Of a stretch of DNA of 64,000 nt, positions 50,540 through 60,047 are shown one piece after another. The translations under genes were made by a program, and so were the position numbers. This stretch comes from Nonomuraea roseoviolacea subsp. carminata. GTDB lineage: Bacteria; Actinomycetota; Actinomycetes; Streptosporangiales; Streptosporangiaceae. The notes beneath the pieces are model-generated. The model was not told where the DNA came from. It searched no databases and saw only the letters and a list, made by a program, of their open reading frames with translations. The stretch lies in NCBI RefSeq assembly GCF_024172185.1, contig NZ_JAMZEC010000001.1:4546001-4610000 (forward strand), in the 5' to 3' direction. How positions within the stretch are numbered: the first letter of the stretch is position 1; every line of letters starts with the position of its first letter.

Positions 50540-51430
50540 TCACGGCTTCACCATCGTGCGGACGAATGTGGCCGCGCGGGTCATCGCCGCGTCGGCCTCG
50601 TCCCACGAGGCGGCGAATGACTGGAAGACGTGTGTCGCCTGCGCGGTGACGTCTAGCGTCACCGACACGTCGGCCGCCACGAGCCTTGCCGCGAGCCGGG
50701 TGGAGTCGTCCAGCAGCACCTCGTCAGAGCCGACCTGGATCAATGTGGGCGGCAGACCCTGCAGGTCCGCGAACAGCGGGCTGTGCTGTTCTGCCGCGGA
50801 TGCGTCGCCGAGGTAGTCACGCACGCGGCGTTCGAGGGCGGTGCGGTTCACGATGAAGTCCGCCTCGGCCCTGGCCGTCATCGAATCGCCACTGAGTGTG
50901 AGGTCAACCCACGGCGAGAACAGCAACGCCGCGGCGGGCATCGGCTCGTCGGCGGCGGAAAGGGCCGCCAGCAGGCCGAGCGCCACCCCGCCGCCGGCCG
51001 ACTCGCCGGCGACCGCCACCCGTTGCGGATCGACGCCGGAGGCGATCAGGGCGCGATAGGCGCGTACCGCGTCGTCGGTGGCGGCAGGGGCGGGATGCTC
51101 GGGTGCCAAGCGGTAGTCGATGGTGATCACCCGTGTCTGTGACCTGCGGGCCAGGTCTGCGACGATCCCCAGCGAGCTGCGCGCCGACCCGAAGACATAC
51201 GCCCCGCCATGGAAGTACAGGACGGTGCCGACGCGGGGCTCTTCCGCGGGTTCGACCAAGAGGCCAGGGATCGTGTCGTAGTGGGCTTCGGTGACGATGA
51301 CGTCCTCAGGGACAGGATGGTGGGACAACAGCTGCTCGAACAGGGCACGCTGTTCGTGGACCGCACCGCCGAGGTCGAGGGGGGACGACGCGCGAAACTG
51401 CCGGATGGCCTCTCGCTGCTCAAGGCTCAT
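50540..51430 (-). CDS. HSL-family alpha/beta hydrolase (esterase)
   Basis: 296 residues. The oxyanion motif YFHGGAYVFG is near residue 91-100, the nucleophile GESAGGG near residue 160, the acid is in a later DE-V region, and ATHVFQSF near the end supplies the His. This is the hormone-sensitive-lipase type for short-chain esters. The gene is on the same strand as the next hydrolase, about 60 bp downstream of it. Confidence 0.92.
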   Translation of the reverse strand: MSLEQREAIRQFRASSPLDLGGAVHEQRALFEQLLSHHPVPEDVIVTEAHYDTIPGLLVEPAEEPRVGTVLYFHGGAYVFGSARSSLGIVADLARRSQTRVITIDYRLAPEHPAPAATDDAVRAYRALIASGVDPQRVAVAGESAGGGVALGLLAALSAADEPMPAAALLFSPWVDLTLSGDSMTARAEADFIVNRTALERRVRDYLGDASAAEQHSPLFADLQGLPPTLIQVGSDEVLLDDSTRLAARLVAADVSVTLDVTAQATHVFQSFAASWDEADAAMTRAATFVRTMVKP

Positions 51431-51490
51431 ATCTGCTCCTTGCTGTGGGTTCGGTCGGCTCTGTTCCGGACGGGTCTTGAAGGTGTGAGC

Positions 51491-52360
51491 TCAGACGGCC
51501 CGGGCGTGCTCAATGAGAAGGTCGGCGAAGGCGTCCGGCTGGTCGATCGGGGTGATGTGACCGCAGTCCTCAAGCAGGTGCTGGGTGAGGCAGCCGGTGA
51601 TCGGTTCGAGTTGGCGGGCGGTGGCCGCGCCGATCGCGCCACCGCCGATGGCGAGGGTCGGCGTTGTCAGTCGCTGGTCCTGCGCCCAGTTCCCGATCCA
51701 TTCCGCGGTGGCCGGCACCGCGCGGTAGTGGTCGAAGGCATTGCCGAGACTCGTTTTGCCCCGATATGCCTCGACGATCACCCGTGTAAGGTCCGCCGGC
51801 AGACCTCGGCGACTGCCGGCGGAGAGGAAGAAACGGACGTAGCGCTCCGCCGAGTTCTCCAGGACGTCCTCGGCCAGACCACCGGGCGCCTGGTGGAAGC
51901 CGAACCACCACGGCAGCCCCTGCCGTAGGAAGGCCTCGGCGCCGGGCAGAAGTCCGATCAACCCTTCGGACAGGGTCAGGCTGGTCACGCGCTCGGGCGA
52001 CGATGCTGCCAGGGCGAATGCCGGAGTGACACCTAGATCGGTGCCGACGACGTGTGCCTCGCGGTCACCTAGGACGTCCAACATTCGGAGCAGGTCCGTG
52101 GCGATCGCGGATGCCTGGTAGCCGCGGACGGCGGGTGTGCTGTCGCCCAGCCCGTGCAGGTCCGGCGCGAGGGCCCGGAAACCTGCCGCGGCCAGCCGGG
52201 GTGCGACATCGCGCCAGATCGCGCGGGTGTGCGGGAAGCCGTGCAGCAGCAGTACGGCCGGCCCCTGCCCGAGAGTCTCCACGGCGAGTTCGACCCCGTC
52301 GATCGGTATCCGGTGCACGGTCGCGCCGGGAAGGTGGGGGGAAAGAGTCATCTGGCGCAC
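51491..52360 (-). CDS. Alpha/beta hydrolase (epoxide hydrolase/haloalkane dehalogenase-like)
   Basis: 289 residues. LLLHGFPHTRAIWRDV near residue 38-53 gives the HGFP oxyanion part; the nucleophile elbow is HVVGTDLG near residue 103, with an Asp nucleophile as in epoxide hydrolases; the His is in LLEDCGHITPIDQP. It is probably co-transcribed with the esterase gene and divergent from the HxlR regulator, which may repress both. Confidence 0.9.
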   Translation of the reverse strand: MRQMTLSPHLPGATVHRIPIDGVELAVETLGQGPAVLLLHGFPHTRAIWRDVAPRLAAAGFRALAPDLHGLGDSTPAVRGYQASAIATDLLRMLDVLGDREAHVVGTDLGVTPAFALAASSPERVTSLTLSEGLIGLLPGAEAFLRQGLPWWFGFHQAPGGLAEDVLENSAERYVRFFLSAGSRRGLPADLTRVIVEAYRGKTSLGNAFDHYRAVPATAEWIGNWAQDQRLTTPTLAIGGGAIGAATARQLEPITGCLTQHLLEDCGHITPIDQPDAFADLLIEHARAV

Positions 52361-52413
52361 AGGTGCCCTCCTTGATTACGCTTGGGAACGTGGTAACCGT
52401 AGGAGACCGTTCA

Positions 52414-52851
52414 ATGAACGGGGAAGAAGGCACTTTTCCGACACCAGGTGACCTCGTGGTAACTGCCTCGCGGCAGGGGAACTTGTTCGATCCTCTGTGC
52501 CCGACACGGCTCCTGCTCGACCGGGTGGGGTCGCGATGGACGACCATGGCGGTGCTGTCGCTTGCCGCCGCCGAGGGCGAGCTGCGGTTCACCGAGTTGA
52601 AGCGCGAGATGACCGGTGTGTCGCAGAAGATGCTGGCGCAGACCCTCAGGGCGCTGGAACGAGACGGACTTGTCGATCGTCGTGTCGAGGCGAGCAAGCC
52701 TCCACGGGTGTACTACCGTCTGACCGGCCTGGGCGCCACGCTCGTCGCGCCGCTGCGAAGTCTGCGAGCCTGGGCTGAGCAGTACATGCCCCTGATCCAG
52801 CACAACTGCGACATGTTCGACGCCGCCGACCGCCCGGACGGCCACGGCTGA
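52414..52851 (+). CDS. HxlR-family regulator
   Basis: 145 residues from ATG 52414 with AGGAG 8 nt upstream; upstream in-frame sequence to 52054 is antisense to the hydrolase. Key parts: CPTRLLLDRVGSRWTTMAVL and LRFTELKREMTGVSQKMLAQ, then GLVDRRVEASKPPRVYYRLT. HxlR proteins are winged-helix sensors that control a divergent enzyme gene, here probably the hydrolase pair. Confidence 0.93.
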   Translation: MNGEEGTFPTPGDLVVTASRQGNLFDPLCPTRLLLDRVGSRWTTMAVLSLAAAEGELRFTELKREMTGVSQKMLAQTLRALERDGLVDRRVEASKPPRVYYRLTGLGATLVAPLRSLRAWAEQYMPLIQHNCDMFDAADRPDGHG

Positions 52852-53408
52852 ACAGCCGTGAGCCGACGAAGGACTCCGCCAAGCTGCGTGAGGGGCGACC
52901 TCGTAGTTCTGCAGAAGAGCGATGGCCTTGCAGAGGTGGTGACGCGATCACCTGGATGTTCATCCCATGCGCGCGGTGCTTGCCGGAGAAGTACGGCCGG
53001 TCGGCGGTGACCCGGTCGGTGGCCCCCAGCTCGGTGAACGTCTCGCCCTTGCGCAGGTGAACCAGCACCAGCAGGGCCTGCTGTCCCGGGTTGAGCAGCC
53101 GCCAGGCCGACTTGATCGCCTTATGATGCCGGCGGATCACTCCGGCGACGTGGATGAAAAAGCCTCAGTGATGCTGGAGTGCTAAGTAGTGGCGAGGGGG
53201 AGTTGGCAGCAGAACTGTAGGTCGTTCTGGAGTTCAGCGAGGGCTTGAGCGGCGCCCTCCTTGTCGCCTCGATCTCTGCTGGGTGACAAACTGAGTGACG
53301 ATCTAGACGTACGAGCTGGCGGGGGCGGTTGAGCGCGTCGGCCTGCCGTATCCGGCCGCAGGAGCCGCCCGTCTGAGCCTTCACCTCCTGGTATGTACGC
53401 TTACCGGT
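52852..53408. other. Stretch with transposase relics
   Basis: No intact gene. It holds an IS5-type transposase relic (see 52933-53140). A further piece around 53190-53220 reads QNDLQFCCQLPLATT in a third frame on the minus strand and looks like the end of a related IS gene. Confidence 0.5.
52933..53140 (-). pseudogene. IS5-family transposase, internally deleted relic
   Basis: Minus-strand frame from 53140: RHHKAIKSAWRLLNPGQQAL, then LRKGETFTELGA, then RPYFSGKHRAHGMNIQVIAS. The first part is the N-terminal helix-turn region and the second the start of the DDE domain (YSGKH) of IS5-like transposases. The middle section of the gene is missing and the frame decays after VIASP. Confidence 0.75.
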
Positions 53409-54422
53409 GTGACCCGCCGCTCGCACACTCGTCCTCCCGTCCTCGCGGACGTGGCGAGGGCCGCCGGCGTCTCCGTCCCCACGGTGTCTCGGGTGCTGAG
53501 CGGGTCCGCGCCGGTGAGCGCCGACAAGCGCAGGCAGGTCCTGCGCGCGATCCAGGAGCTGGGATACCGCCCCAACGCCGCGGCGCGTGCCCTGGCGACC
53601 GGCAAACGCTCGATCATCAGCGTGCTGACCAGCGACACCACCAGGTACGGCTACGCCAGCGCGATTCGCGGGATCGAGGAGGCCGCCCGCGCGGTCGGCC
53701 TGGTGGTTGCCCTCACGCTGCTGGACGGTGACGACGAGGAGTCGGCGCGGGTCGCCGTGGACCTCGCGCTCGGCCAGCCGCTTGCCGGGGTGATCGTGCT
53801 CGAGTTCGACATCCAGGGCGGCCGGGCGCTGGCCGCCCTGCCCGAGACGATCCCCGCGGCGGCGGTCTCCTCCGCAGGGCAGGGGAGGAGCATTCCGCGG
53901 GCTCTGTTCGACGACCACGCGGGCGCCCGTGACGCGACCAACTACCTGCTCGGCCTGGGCCATCGCACCGTGCACCACGTGGGGATACCGGCGTCCGGCA
54001 GGCCGAGCGGGCGGCTGCTGGGCTGGCGGGAGGCCCTGGAGGCGGCGGGAGCTCCGGTTCCGGAGATCGTGGAGAGCGACGAGACCCCTGGCTCGGGTCT
54101 CCAGGCCGGTGCGTATCTCGCCAGGCGCGGTGACGTGACCGCGGTTCTGTGCGGGAATGATGAGGTCGCCTTCGGCGTGATCAGGGCGTTCCAGGACGAG
54201 GGTCTGCGGGTCCCCGAGGACGTCAGCGTCGTCGGCTTCGACGACCACCCGCTGGCGGAGATCTGGACGCCGTCGCTGACCACGATGCGCCAGGACTTCG
54301 CCGAACTGGGACGCATGGCGGTCGACTTCCTGCTCGGCCGGCTGGCAGGCGTGCCCGTCGAGGCGACGCACTCCACCCCGCGCCTCGTCATCCGCGAGAG
54401 CGCGGCTCCCCCCGCCCGCTGA
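53409..54422 (+). CDS. LacI-family regulator of the galactoside operon
   Basis: 337 residues from a GTG. The HTH is PVLADVARAAGVSVPTVSRVLSG and the hinge ends with RPNAAARALA-type helix (YRPNAAARALATGKRS). A periplasmic-binding-like sensor domain follows (residues 65-335). It lies directly upstream of the alpha-galactosidase gene and two operator-like sites. It is expected to repress the operon without a galactoside inducer. Confidence 0.93.
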   Translation: MTRRSHTRPPVLADVARAAGVSVPTVSRVLSGSAPVSADKRRQVLRAIQELGYRPNAAARALATGKRSIISVLTSDTTRYGYASAIRGIEEAARAVGLVVALTLLDGDDEESARVAVDLALGQPLAGVIVLEFDIQGGRALAALPETIPAAAVSSAGQGRSIPRALFDDHAGARDATNYLLGLGHRTVHHVGIPASGRPSGRLLGWREALEAAGAPVPEIVESDETPGSGLQAGAYLARRGDVTAVLCGNDEVAFGVIRAFQDEGLRVPEDVSVVGFDDHPLAEIWTPSLTTMRQDFAELGRMAVDFLLGRLAGVPVEATHSTPRLVIRESAAPPAR

Positions 54423-54434
54423 GGCGCACGTTTC

Positions 54435-54494
54435 GAAAGCGTTATCAGAGCATTTCCCCTGGTCCTCTTGCGACCTCTCTTGATAAACGCTTTC
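54435..54494. promoter_or_regulatory. Paired LacI operator-like sites
   Basis: GAAAGCGTTATCA at 54435-54447 and TGATAAACGCTTTC at 54481-54494 are near inverted copies, the latter with one extra base. Both contain the GAAAGCG half-site typical of LacI operators. They flank a 33-bp gap that probably holds the promoter of the galactosidase gene. Confidence 0.65.
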
Positions 54495-54533
54495 ATGACT
54501 GAACCGCACTATATGTCCGGCTTAAGGAACGTG

Positions 54534-56657
54534 ATGACGAGCAGAACCATCCAGTGGCGTCCCGGCTCCCTGGAGCTGGTCCTCGATCGACCCGAGGACG
54601 CTCCGATCCGCATCGCGAGGCTCGGAACCGCGTCACCCGCACCGGGCGAGGTGCTCCTCTCCCGGGTGCAGCCGCTGGTCGAGCTGATGGTTCTGGGGGA
54701 GGGCCGGGCGCTGTCCAACACCCGGTTCAGCGACACCGCCGCGGGATCGCGGCTCCGCTTCGCGGACGCCGTCGAGCGTGCGGACGGCGACTGGCGCGAG
54801 CTGCGCGTGAGGCAGCGTGACGAGATGACCGGGCTGGAGGCCACCAGCGTCTTCCGCGCCAGGACGGACGTCCCGGCCGTCCAGACCTGGACCGAGGTCA
54901 CCAACACCGGGCCGGTTCCCCGCGTGCTGCAGATGGTCTCGTCCTTCGCCTCCGGCGCGCTGGCCGAGACGCCGGACGACGGCGACCTGGTCCTGTGGCG
55001 GGCGCGTACCGACTGGTGCGCCGAGGGCAGGTGGGCGGGCATCCCGTTGTCCGGTCCGGACGGGCTGGCGGACATCAACGACGAACTGCACGGGCACGAC
55101 GGTCGGGGCGCGCTCGTCACAGTGAGCAAGAGCACCTGGTCCTCGGGCGAGTACCTGCCGACCGGCGTCCTGGCCGACGCCCGCACCGGCCGGGCCTGGG
55201 GCTGGCAGATCGAGCACAACGGCGCCTGGCGCTGGGAAGTGGACCGCCGCCGCGGCGGGGCGAACGCCGTCGCCCTCGTGCTGAGCGGTCCCACCGACCT
55301 CGACCACCAGTGGAGCACCCGGCTGGCCCCGGGGGAGCGGTTCGTCGCCGTTCCCGTGTCCGTCGCCGTGTCCGATGAGGGCCACCAGGGAGCGCTGGCC
55401 GCCCTCACCTGGCAGCGCAGGGCGATCCGCCGCGCGCATGCCGCGGGGGACGCGCTGCCAGTCGTCTTCAACGACTACATGAACACCCTGATGGGCGACC
55501 CGACCACCGAGCGCCTGCTGCCGCTCGTCGACGCCGCCGCCGAGGTGGGCGCGGAGTACTTCTGCGTCGACGCGGGCTGGTACGACGACGGCGGGAACTG
55601 GTGGGACAGCGTGGGTGAGTGGCGCTCCTCGACCGGCCGCTTCCCCGACGGCGGGCTCGCCCGGGTCTTCGACCACGTCAGAGCCAAGGGCATGCGCCCC
55701 GGCCTGTGGCTGGAACCGGAGGTCGTCGGCGTGCGCAGCCCGGTCGCCGCGCTGCTGCCCGACGAGGCGTTTCTGAGCCGGAACGGCGAGCGCGTCGTCG
55801 AGCACGGCAGGTACTTCCTCGACTTGCGCCACCCCTCGGCCAGGAAGCACCTCGACGAGGTGATCGACCGGCTGGTACACGGCTACGGAACCGGATACTT
55901 CAAGCTCGACTACAACGTCACCCCGGGACCGGGCACCGACAGGGACGCGCTCCAACCGGGCGAGGGACTGCTCGCGCACAACCGCGCCCACCTGGAATGG
56001 CTCGACGACCTGCTCGACCGGCACCCGGAGGTGGTCTTCGAGAACTGCGCCTCGGGCGCGATGCGGGCCGACTACGCCCTGCTGTCCCGCCTCCAGCTGC
56101 AGTCGACCTCGGATCAGCAGGATTCTCGCCTCTACGCCGCCATCGCGGCCTCCGCGCCCGCCTCGGTGCTCCCCGAGCAGGCGGGCAACTGGGCCTACCC
56201 GCAGCCCGGGATGCCCGCGGAGGAGCTGGCCTTCACCATGGTCAACGGCCTGGCGGGGCGGCTCTACCTTTCCGGTCACCTCGACGGGATGAGCGCCGCC
56301 GAGCGCGAGCTCGTCGCGGACGGGGTGGCAGTGCACAAGCGGATCAGGGCCGAGATCGCCGCGGCCGAGCCGTTCTGGCCGCTGGGGCTGCCCGCCTGGT
56401 CCGACGACGTGGTCGCGCTGGGCCTGCGCACCGGCGAGACGACGCTCCTGGCCGTGTGGCAGCGAGACGGCGGGCCGCACGACATCCAGCTCGACCTGCC
56501 CGGCCTGCGCGGGCGCGGCCTCCGCGTGGAGACCGAATACCCGGCCGCACTGCCCGGCTGGCAGCAGCGCTGGGAGGCCCCCGCCGCGCGGCTCACGCTC
56601 CGCCCCGCCGTACCCGGACCGACCGCACGCCTGCTCCGCCTTCAGCCGACAGATTGA
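54534..56657 (+). CDS. GH36 alpha-galactosidase
   Basis: 707 residues from ATG 54534, chosen for AAGGA 6 nt upstream and since starts at 54495 or earlier overlap or adjoin the operator; those would add 13-22 residues. An N-terminal beta-sandwich leads to the (beta/alpha)8 barrel: WYDDGGNWWDSVGEWR, GMRPGLWLEPEVVG, YFKLDYN (Asp nucleophile, about residue 453), then ENCASGAMRADYALLSRLQL and TSDQQD (acid/base Asp). Cytoplasmic; no signal peptide. It hydrolyses terminal alpha-galactose of sugars brought in by the downstream transporter. Confidence 0.92.
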   Translation: MTSRTIQWRPGSLELVLDRPEDAPIRIARLGTASPAPGEVLLSRVQPLVELMVLGEGRALSNTRFSDTAAGSRLRFADAVERADGDWRELRVRQRDEMTGLEATSVFRARTDVPAVQTWTEVTNTGPVPRVLQMVSSFASGALAETPDDGDLVLWRARTDWCAEGRWAGIPLSGPDGLADINDELHGHDGRGALVTVSKSTWSSGEYLPTGVLADARTGRAWGWQIEHNGAWRWEVDRRRGGANAVALVLSGPTDLDHQWSTRLAPGERFVAVPVSVAVSDEGHQGALAALTWQRRAIRRAHAAGDALPVVFNDYMNTLMGDPTTERLLPLVDAAAEVGAEYFCVDAGWYDDGGNWWDSVGEWRSSTGRFPDGGLARVFDHVRAKGMRPGLWLEPEVVGVRSPVAALLPDEAFLSRNGERVVEHGRYFLDLRHPSARKHLDEVIDRLVHGYGTGYFKLDYNVTPGPGTDRDALQPGEGLLAHNRAHLEWLDDLLDRHPEVVFENCASGAMRADYALLSRLQLQSTSDQQDSRLYAAIAASAPASVLPEQAGNWAYPQPGMPAEELAFTMVNGLAGRLYLSGHLDGMSAAERELVADGVAVHKRIRAEIAAAEPFWPLGLPAWSDDVVALGLRTGETTLLAVWQRDGGPHDIQLDLPGLRGRGLRVETEYPAALPGWQQRWEAPAARLTLRPAVPGPTARLLRLQPTD

Positions 56658-56700
56658 ACCCTTCAGTGTTAACGCTCACACCCCCCAACCGAGGAGAATC

Positions 56701-58017
56701 ATGAAGACGCGAGGCCTTTCCCGTACGGCTGCCGTCATGTGCGGCGCGCTGCTGCTGGCCGGCTGTTCCGCGGGCAACCCCGAGACGTCCTCCGCTCCAG
56801 CCGCAGCGACCGCGTGGCCCGACCCGGGCGCGTCTCTGCAGGGGGTGACGCTCACCCTGTGGATGTCGACGCAGACCGCCTCGATGGCCGACAACGTCAT
56901 CAAGGCGTTCGAGGCCAAGACCGGAGCGAAGGTCAACAAGGTCGTCATCCCCGACGTCTACGAGACCAACGCGCCGACCAAGCTGGCCACGGGCGCCAAG
57001 CCGGATCTGGCCACCTGGCAGCCGACCGGCAGCATGCTCGCGCTCCTCAAGCCCGCCACCGACCTGCAGAGCCTGGACGGCGCGCCGTGGCTGGCCAAGC
57101 AGACGCCGGCCATCCAGAAACTGGGCCTGGTCGACGGCCGCCACTACGCGGCCTTCGTCAACGTCCCCTCGGTCCTCGGGATCTTCTACAACAAGGCCGT
57201 GTTCAAGAAGGCGGGCATCACGGACACGCCGAGGAACTTCCAGGAGTTGCTTGCCGACGCTCAGAAGATCAAGGCGACGGGGGTGGCGCCGTTCTTCGGC
57301 GCCGCCGGCGATCAGTGGCCGACCCAGTGGTGGCCGCAGGTCCTGCTGGCCGAGGCGTCGAAGAGCGGCCTGTGGGAGCGGGTCAGCCAGAACAAGGAGA
57401 AGTTCACCGATCCGACGATCCTCGGCGCCGTCGAGCAGTTCCAGGACATGGTGAAGCAGGGTCTGTTCAACAAGGACGACAAGACCTCCAAGTACACCGA
57501 GTCGGGCCCGGCCCTGCTCAAGGGCAAGGCGGCGATGGTGCTGCAGCTCACCTCGTTCGCGTCGCTGATGCAGTCGACGGCGGACACGGCGACCATCGAC
57601 CGGGAGATCGGCTGGTTCCCCATCTCCAAGGACGGCAACCTCGCCACGTCGGTGCCCGGCGGCGACAACGCGCTGGTCGCCTTCAAGAGCGGAGATGCCA
57701 AGCGGGAGGCGGGCGCCCGGCAGTTCCTGCGGTTCTGGCTGGAGACCTACTACCCCGAGTACGTGAAGTCAGCGGGCACCGTGTCGATCGAGCCCGCCGT
57801 ACCGGCTCCTGACGGGGTGCCGGAGGTCGTGAAGCAGGCCACGGCCGCGCTGGACGACGCGGCCGGTTCGATGCAGCAGAACGCGGCGGTGAACCCGGAC
57901 TTCTACGTGAATCTGGCGAACATGGTCAACGGGACCATGACTCCCGAACAGGTGACCTCCACGACGCAGTCCCAGTTCGCCCAGCTCGCGCAGGCACTTG
58001 GGATCAAGGGCTTCTGA
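56701..58017 (+). CDS. ABC transporter sugar-binding lipoprotein
   Basis: 438 residues from ATG with GAGGAGAATC upstream. Signal peptide with lipobox LLLAGCSAG, then a family-1 solute-binding fold (LTLWMSTQTASMADNVIKAF, VPSVLGIFYNKAVFKKAGI, FFGAAGDQWPTQWWPQ). It captures galactosides or related oligosaccharides at the cell surface for the two permeases downstream. It lies 43 bp after the galactosidase gene. Confidence 0.93.
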   Translation: MKTRGLSRTAAVMCGALLLAGCSAGNPETSSAPAAATAWPDPGASLQGVTLTLWMSTQTASMADNVIKAFEAKTGAKVNKVVIPDVYETNAPTKLATGAKPDLATWQPTGSMLALLKPATDLQSLDGAPWLAKQTPAIQKLGLVDGRHYAAFVNVPSVLGIFYNKAVFKKAGITDTPRNFQELLADAQKIKATGVAPFFGAAGDQWPTQWWPQVLLAEASKSGLWERVSQNKEKFTDPTILGAVEQFQDMVKQGLFNKDDKTSKYTESGPALLKGKAAMVLQLTSFASLMQSTADTATIDREIGWFPISKDGNLATSVPGGDNALVAFKSGDAKREAGARQFLRFWLETYYPEYVKSAGTVSIEPAVPAPDGVPEVVKQATAALDDAAGSMQQNAAVNPDFYVNLANMVNGTMTPEQVTSTTQSQFAQLAQALGIKGF

Positions 58018-58024
58018 CGGCCGC

Positions 58025-58924
58025 ATGATCTCCTCTCTCCCGACCGGTCGCCCGCCGCGGCGAGCGGTGCTGTACCCGAGCTGGTTCCTGGCCCCGGCGT
58101 TCGCCGTGCTGGCCGTCTTCTTCTTCCTGCCGACCGTCTTCAACTTCGTCTACGCGTTCACCGACTGGTCGGCCTTCCACAACGACATCCGCCCTGTGGG
58201 GCTGGCGAACGTCGAGGCCGTACTGTCCAACGGCGCCCTGCTGTCGTCGCTGCGGATCACCATCGTCTACGCCGGCCTGGTCGCGATCATGCAGACCGGG
58301 TTCGGGCTCGGGCTCGCCCTGCTGCTGGAGCGCGACACCCGGATCAACCGGTTCGCCAGGGTCGTCTTCTTCATCCCGGTGCTGATGTCGGCTCTGGCGG
58401 TGGGGTACACCTTCCAGGCGCTCCTCAAGCCCGACGGTCCGGTCAACGGCTTCCTCGGCGCGCTCGCCGGCCAGGACGTGACGATCCCGTGGCTCGGCAG
58501 TACCACCTGGACGGTGGTGACGGTGGCCTTCGTGAACTCCTGGAAGTGGATGGGGCTGGCGATGGTGATCTTCCTCGCCGGTCTCAAGACGATCTCCGCC
58601 GACGTTCTGGAGGCGGCCAGGATCGACGGGGCCGGCAGGTGGAGGACCTTCCGGTCGGTCAGGTTCCCGCTGATCGCCCCCGCTGTGACCTTCAACGTCG
58701 CGACCGCGCTGCTGGGCTCCTTCAACGGGTTCGACACGATCCTGGCCACCACCGGGGGAGGGCCCGCCCAGCAGACCGAGGTGCTCGACATCTATATCTT
58801 CCGCGTCTACGGCAACGGCCTGTTCGCCCAGGCGACCACGATGAGCCTCGCGCTCCTCCTCCTGGTCACCCTGCTGGCCTTTCCCGTCATCGGATACCTG
58901 CGCAAGAGGGAGCGCGTCCTGTGA
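58025..58924 (+). CDS. ABC sugar permease (MalF-type)
   Basis: 300 residues minus stop from ATG 58025. Six TM helices and the EAA loop VLEAARIDGAGRWRTFRSVRFPL near residue 195-217, which contacts the ATPase. Overlaps the next permease by four bases. No ATPase gene is present; in actinomycetes a shared MsiK-type ATPase usually serves such transporters. Confidence 0.92.
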   Translation: MISSLPTGRPPRRAVLYPSWFLAPAFAVLAVFFFLPTVFNFVYAFTDWSAFHNDIRPVGLANVEAVLSNGALLSSLRITIVYAGLVAIMQTGFGLGLALLLERDTRINRFARVVFFIPVLMSALAVGYTFQALLKPDGPVNGFLGALAGQDVTIPWLGSTTWTVVTVAFVNSWKWMGLAMVIFLAGLKTISADVLEAARIDGAGRWRTFRSVRFPLIAPAVTFNVATALLGSFNGFDTILATTGGGPAQQTEVLDIYIFRVYGNGLFAQATTMSLALLLLVTLLAFPVIGYLRKRERVL

Positions 58925-59742
58925 GGATCTCTCGCTTCGTCCACCCGGCCGTCGTCCTCCTCCTGTCCGCCGTGGTCATCGGGATCCCGCTGTGGCTGGC
59001 CCTGGTGACCTCGGCCAAGTCGCAGGGTGAGGCGAACCTGCCCGACCTGTCGCTCCCGCGGGTGTGGCACCTGTGGGAGAACTACTCCCAGGCGTTCACG
59101 CAGGGCCGCGTGCTGTGGGGGCTGTTCGGCAGCCTGCTGGTGATGGTGCCGTCCGTGGCCGGGGTACTGATCTTCGGCTCGCTGGCCTCCTGGGTGCTCG
59201 CCCGGCGGGCGGGGCGCGCCATGGCCGTGCTCTACGCGGCCGCGATCAGCGGGATCGTCCTGCCGCCCGCCGTCGTCACGATCGTGCTGCTGCTACGGCA
59301 ACTCCACCTGGCCAGCACGCCGATCGGGATGATGCTGGTCTACATGGGGATGTACATGTCCCTGGTGATCTTCTTCGTCACCGGTTTCGTGCGGACCATA
59401 CCGGTCGAGGTGGAGGAAGCGGCCCGCATGGACGGCGCACGGCCGCTCGGGATCTTCATCAAGGTCGTGCTGCCGCTGCTGCGCCCGGTCATCGCGACCG
59501 CCACGATCTTCATCTGCCTCTACATCTGGAATGACGTCTTCTACGCCTTCTTCGTGCTCGGCGGCGGGACGTACTCGACGCTCCCGCTGAACCTGTACTC
59601 GGTGGCGAGCAGCAACCTGTATCAGAACAACTGGAACCTCGTTTTCGCCTACGTCGTGCTCATGAGCCTGCCGCTGGTCGTCGTCTTCGTCGTCGCCCAA
59701 AGACGGATCATCTCCGGCATCACTGGAGGAGCCGTCAAGTGA
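58921..59742 (+). CDS. ABC sugar permease (MalG-type)
   Basis: 273 residues from the GTG at 58921 (GTGA overlap). Six TM helices; the EAA loop is VEVEEAARMDGARPLGIFIKV near residue 160. It is the second half of the transmembrane channel. The upstream part of the longer frame (from 58489) is antiparallel shadow of the first permease and is rejected. Confidence 0.92.
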   Translation: MRISRFVHPAVVLLLSAVVIGIPLWLALVTSAKSQGEANLPDLSLPRVWHLWENYSQAFTQGRVLWGLFGSLLVMVPSVAGVLIFGSLASWVLARRAGRAMAVLYAAAISGIVLPPAVVTIVLLLRQLHLASTPIGMMLVYMGMYMSLVIFFVTGFVRTIPVEVEEAARMDGARPLGIFIKVVLPLLRPVIATATIFICLYIWNDVFYAFFVLGGGTYSTLPLNLYSVASSNLYQNNWNLVFAYVVLMSLPLVVVFVVAQRRIISGITGGAVK

Positions 59743-60047
59743 CGGTGGTCCGCTGCTGGTCGGGCTGCCCGTTGCCGGCCCAGATCTACGCCCACCGCCC
59801 GCCACAACAAGATCGCCGCCTGGTTGCGTAAGGCCGGCCTGGGCGCCACCCGCCGGGCTGGTGCACCGCCCGCGGCGGCCGCATGCGTCTCCGTCACTGA
59901 TGCGGACGGAGGTGAAGAACTTGACCGATCCCTCTGCTGGCGAAGCACCTGGCGATCGCCGATCTTCGTGGTGGTCGTGTCACCGGAGAAGGTCCCGATG
60001 GGTATTCTGGGCGAAACTTCGTCAGTGATGAGTGCATCAAACCGAGC
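59743..60047. other. Gap between transporter and kinase genes
   Basis: About 305 bp with no intact gene. A piece around 59805-59850 (HNKIAAWLRKAGLGATRRA-like) may be a broken coding tail. The promoter of the kinase gene is expected near 59930-60030. Confidence 0.4.
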
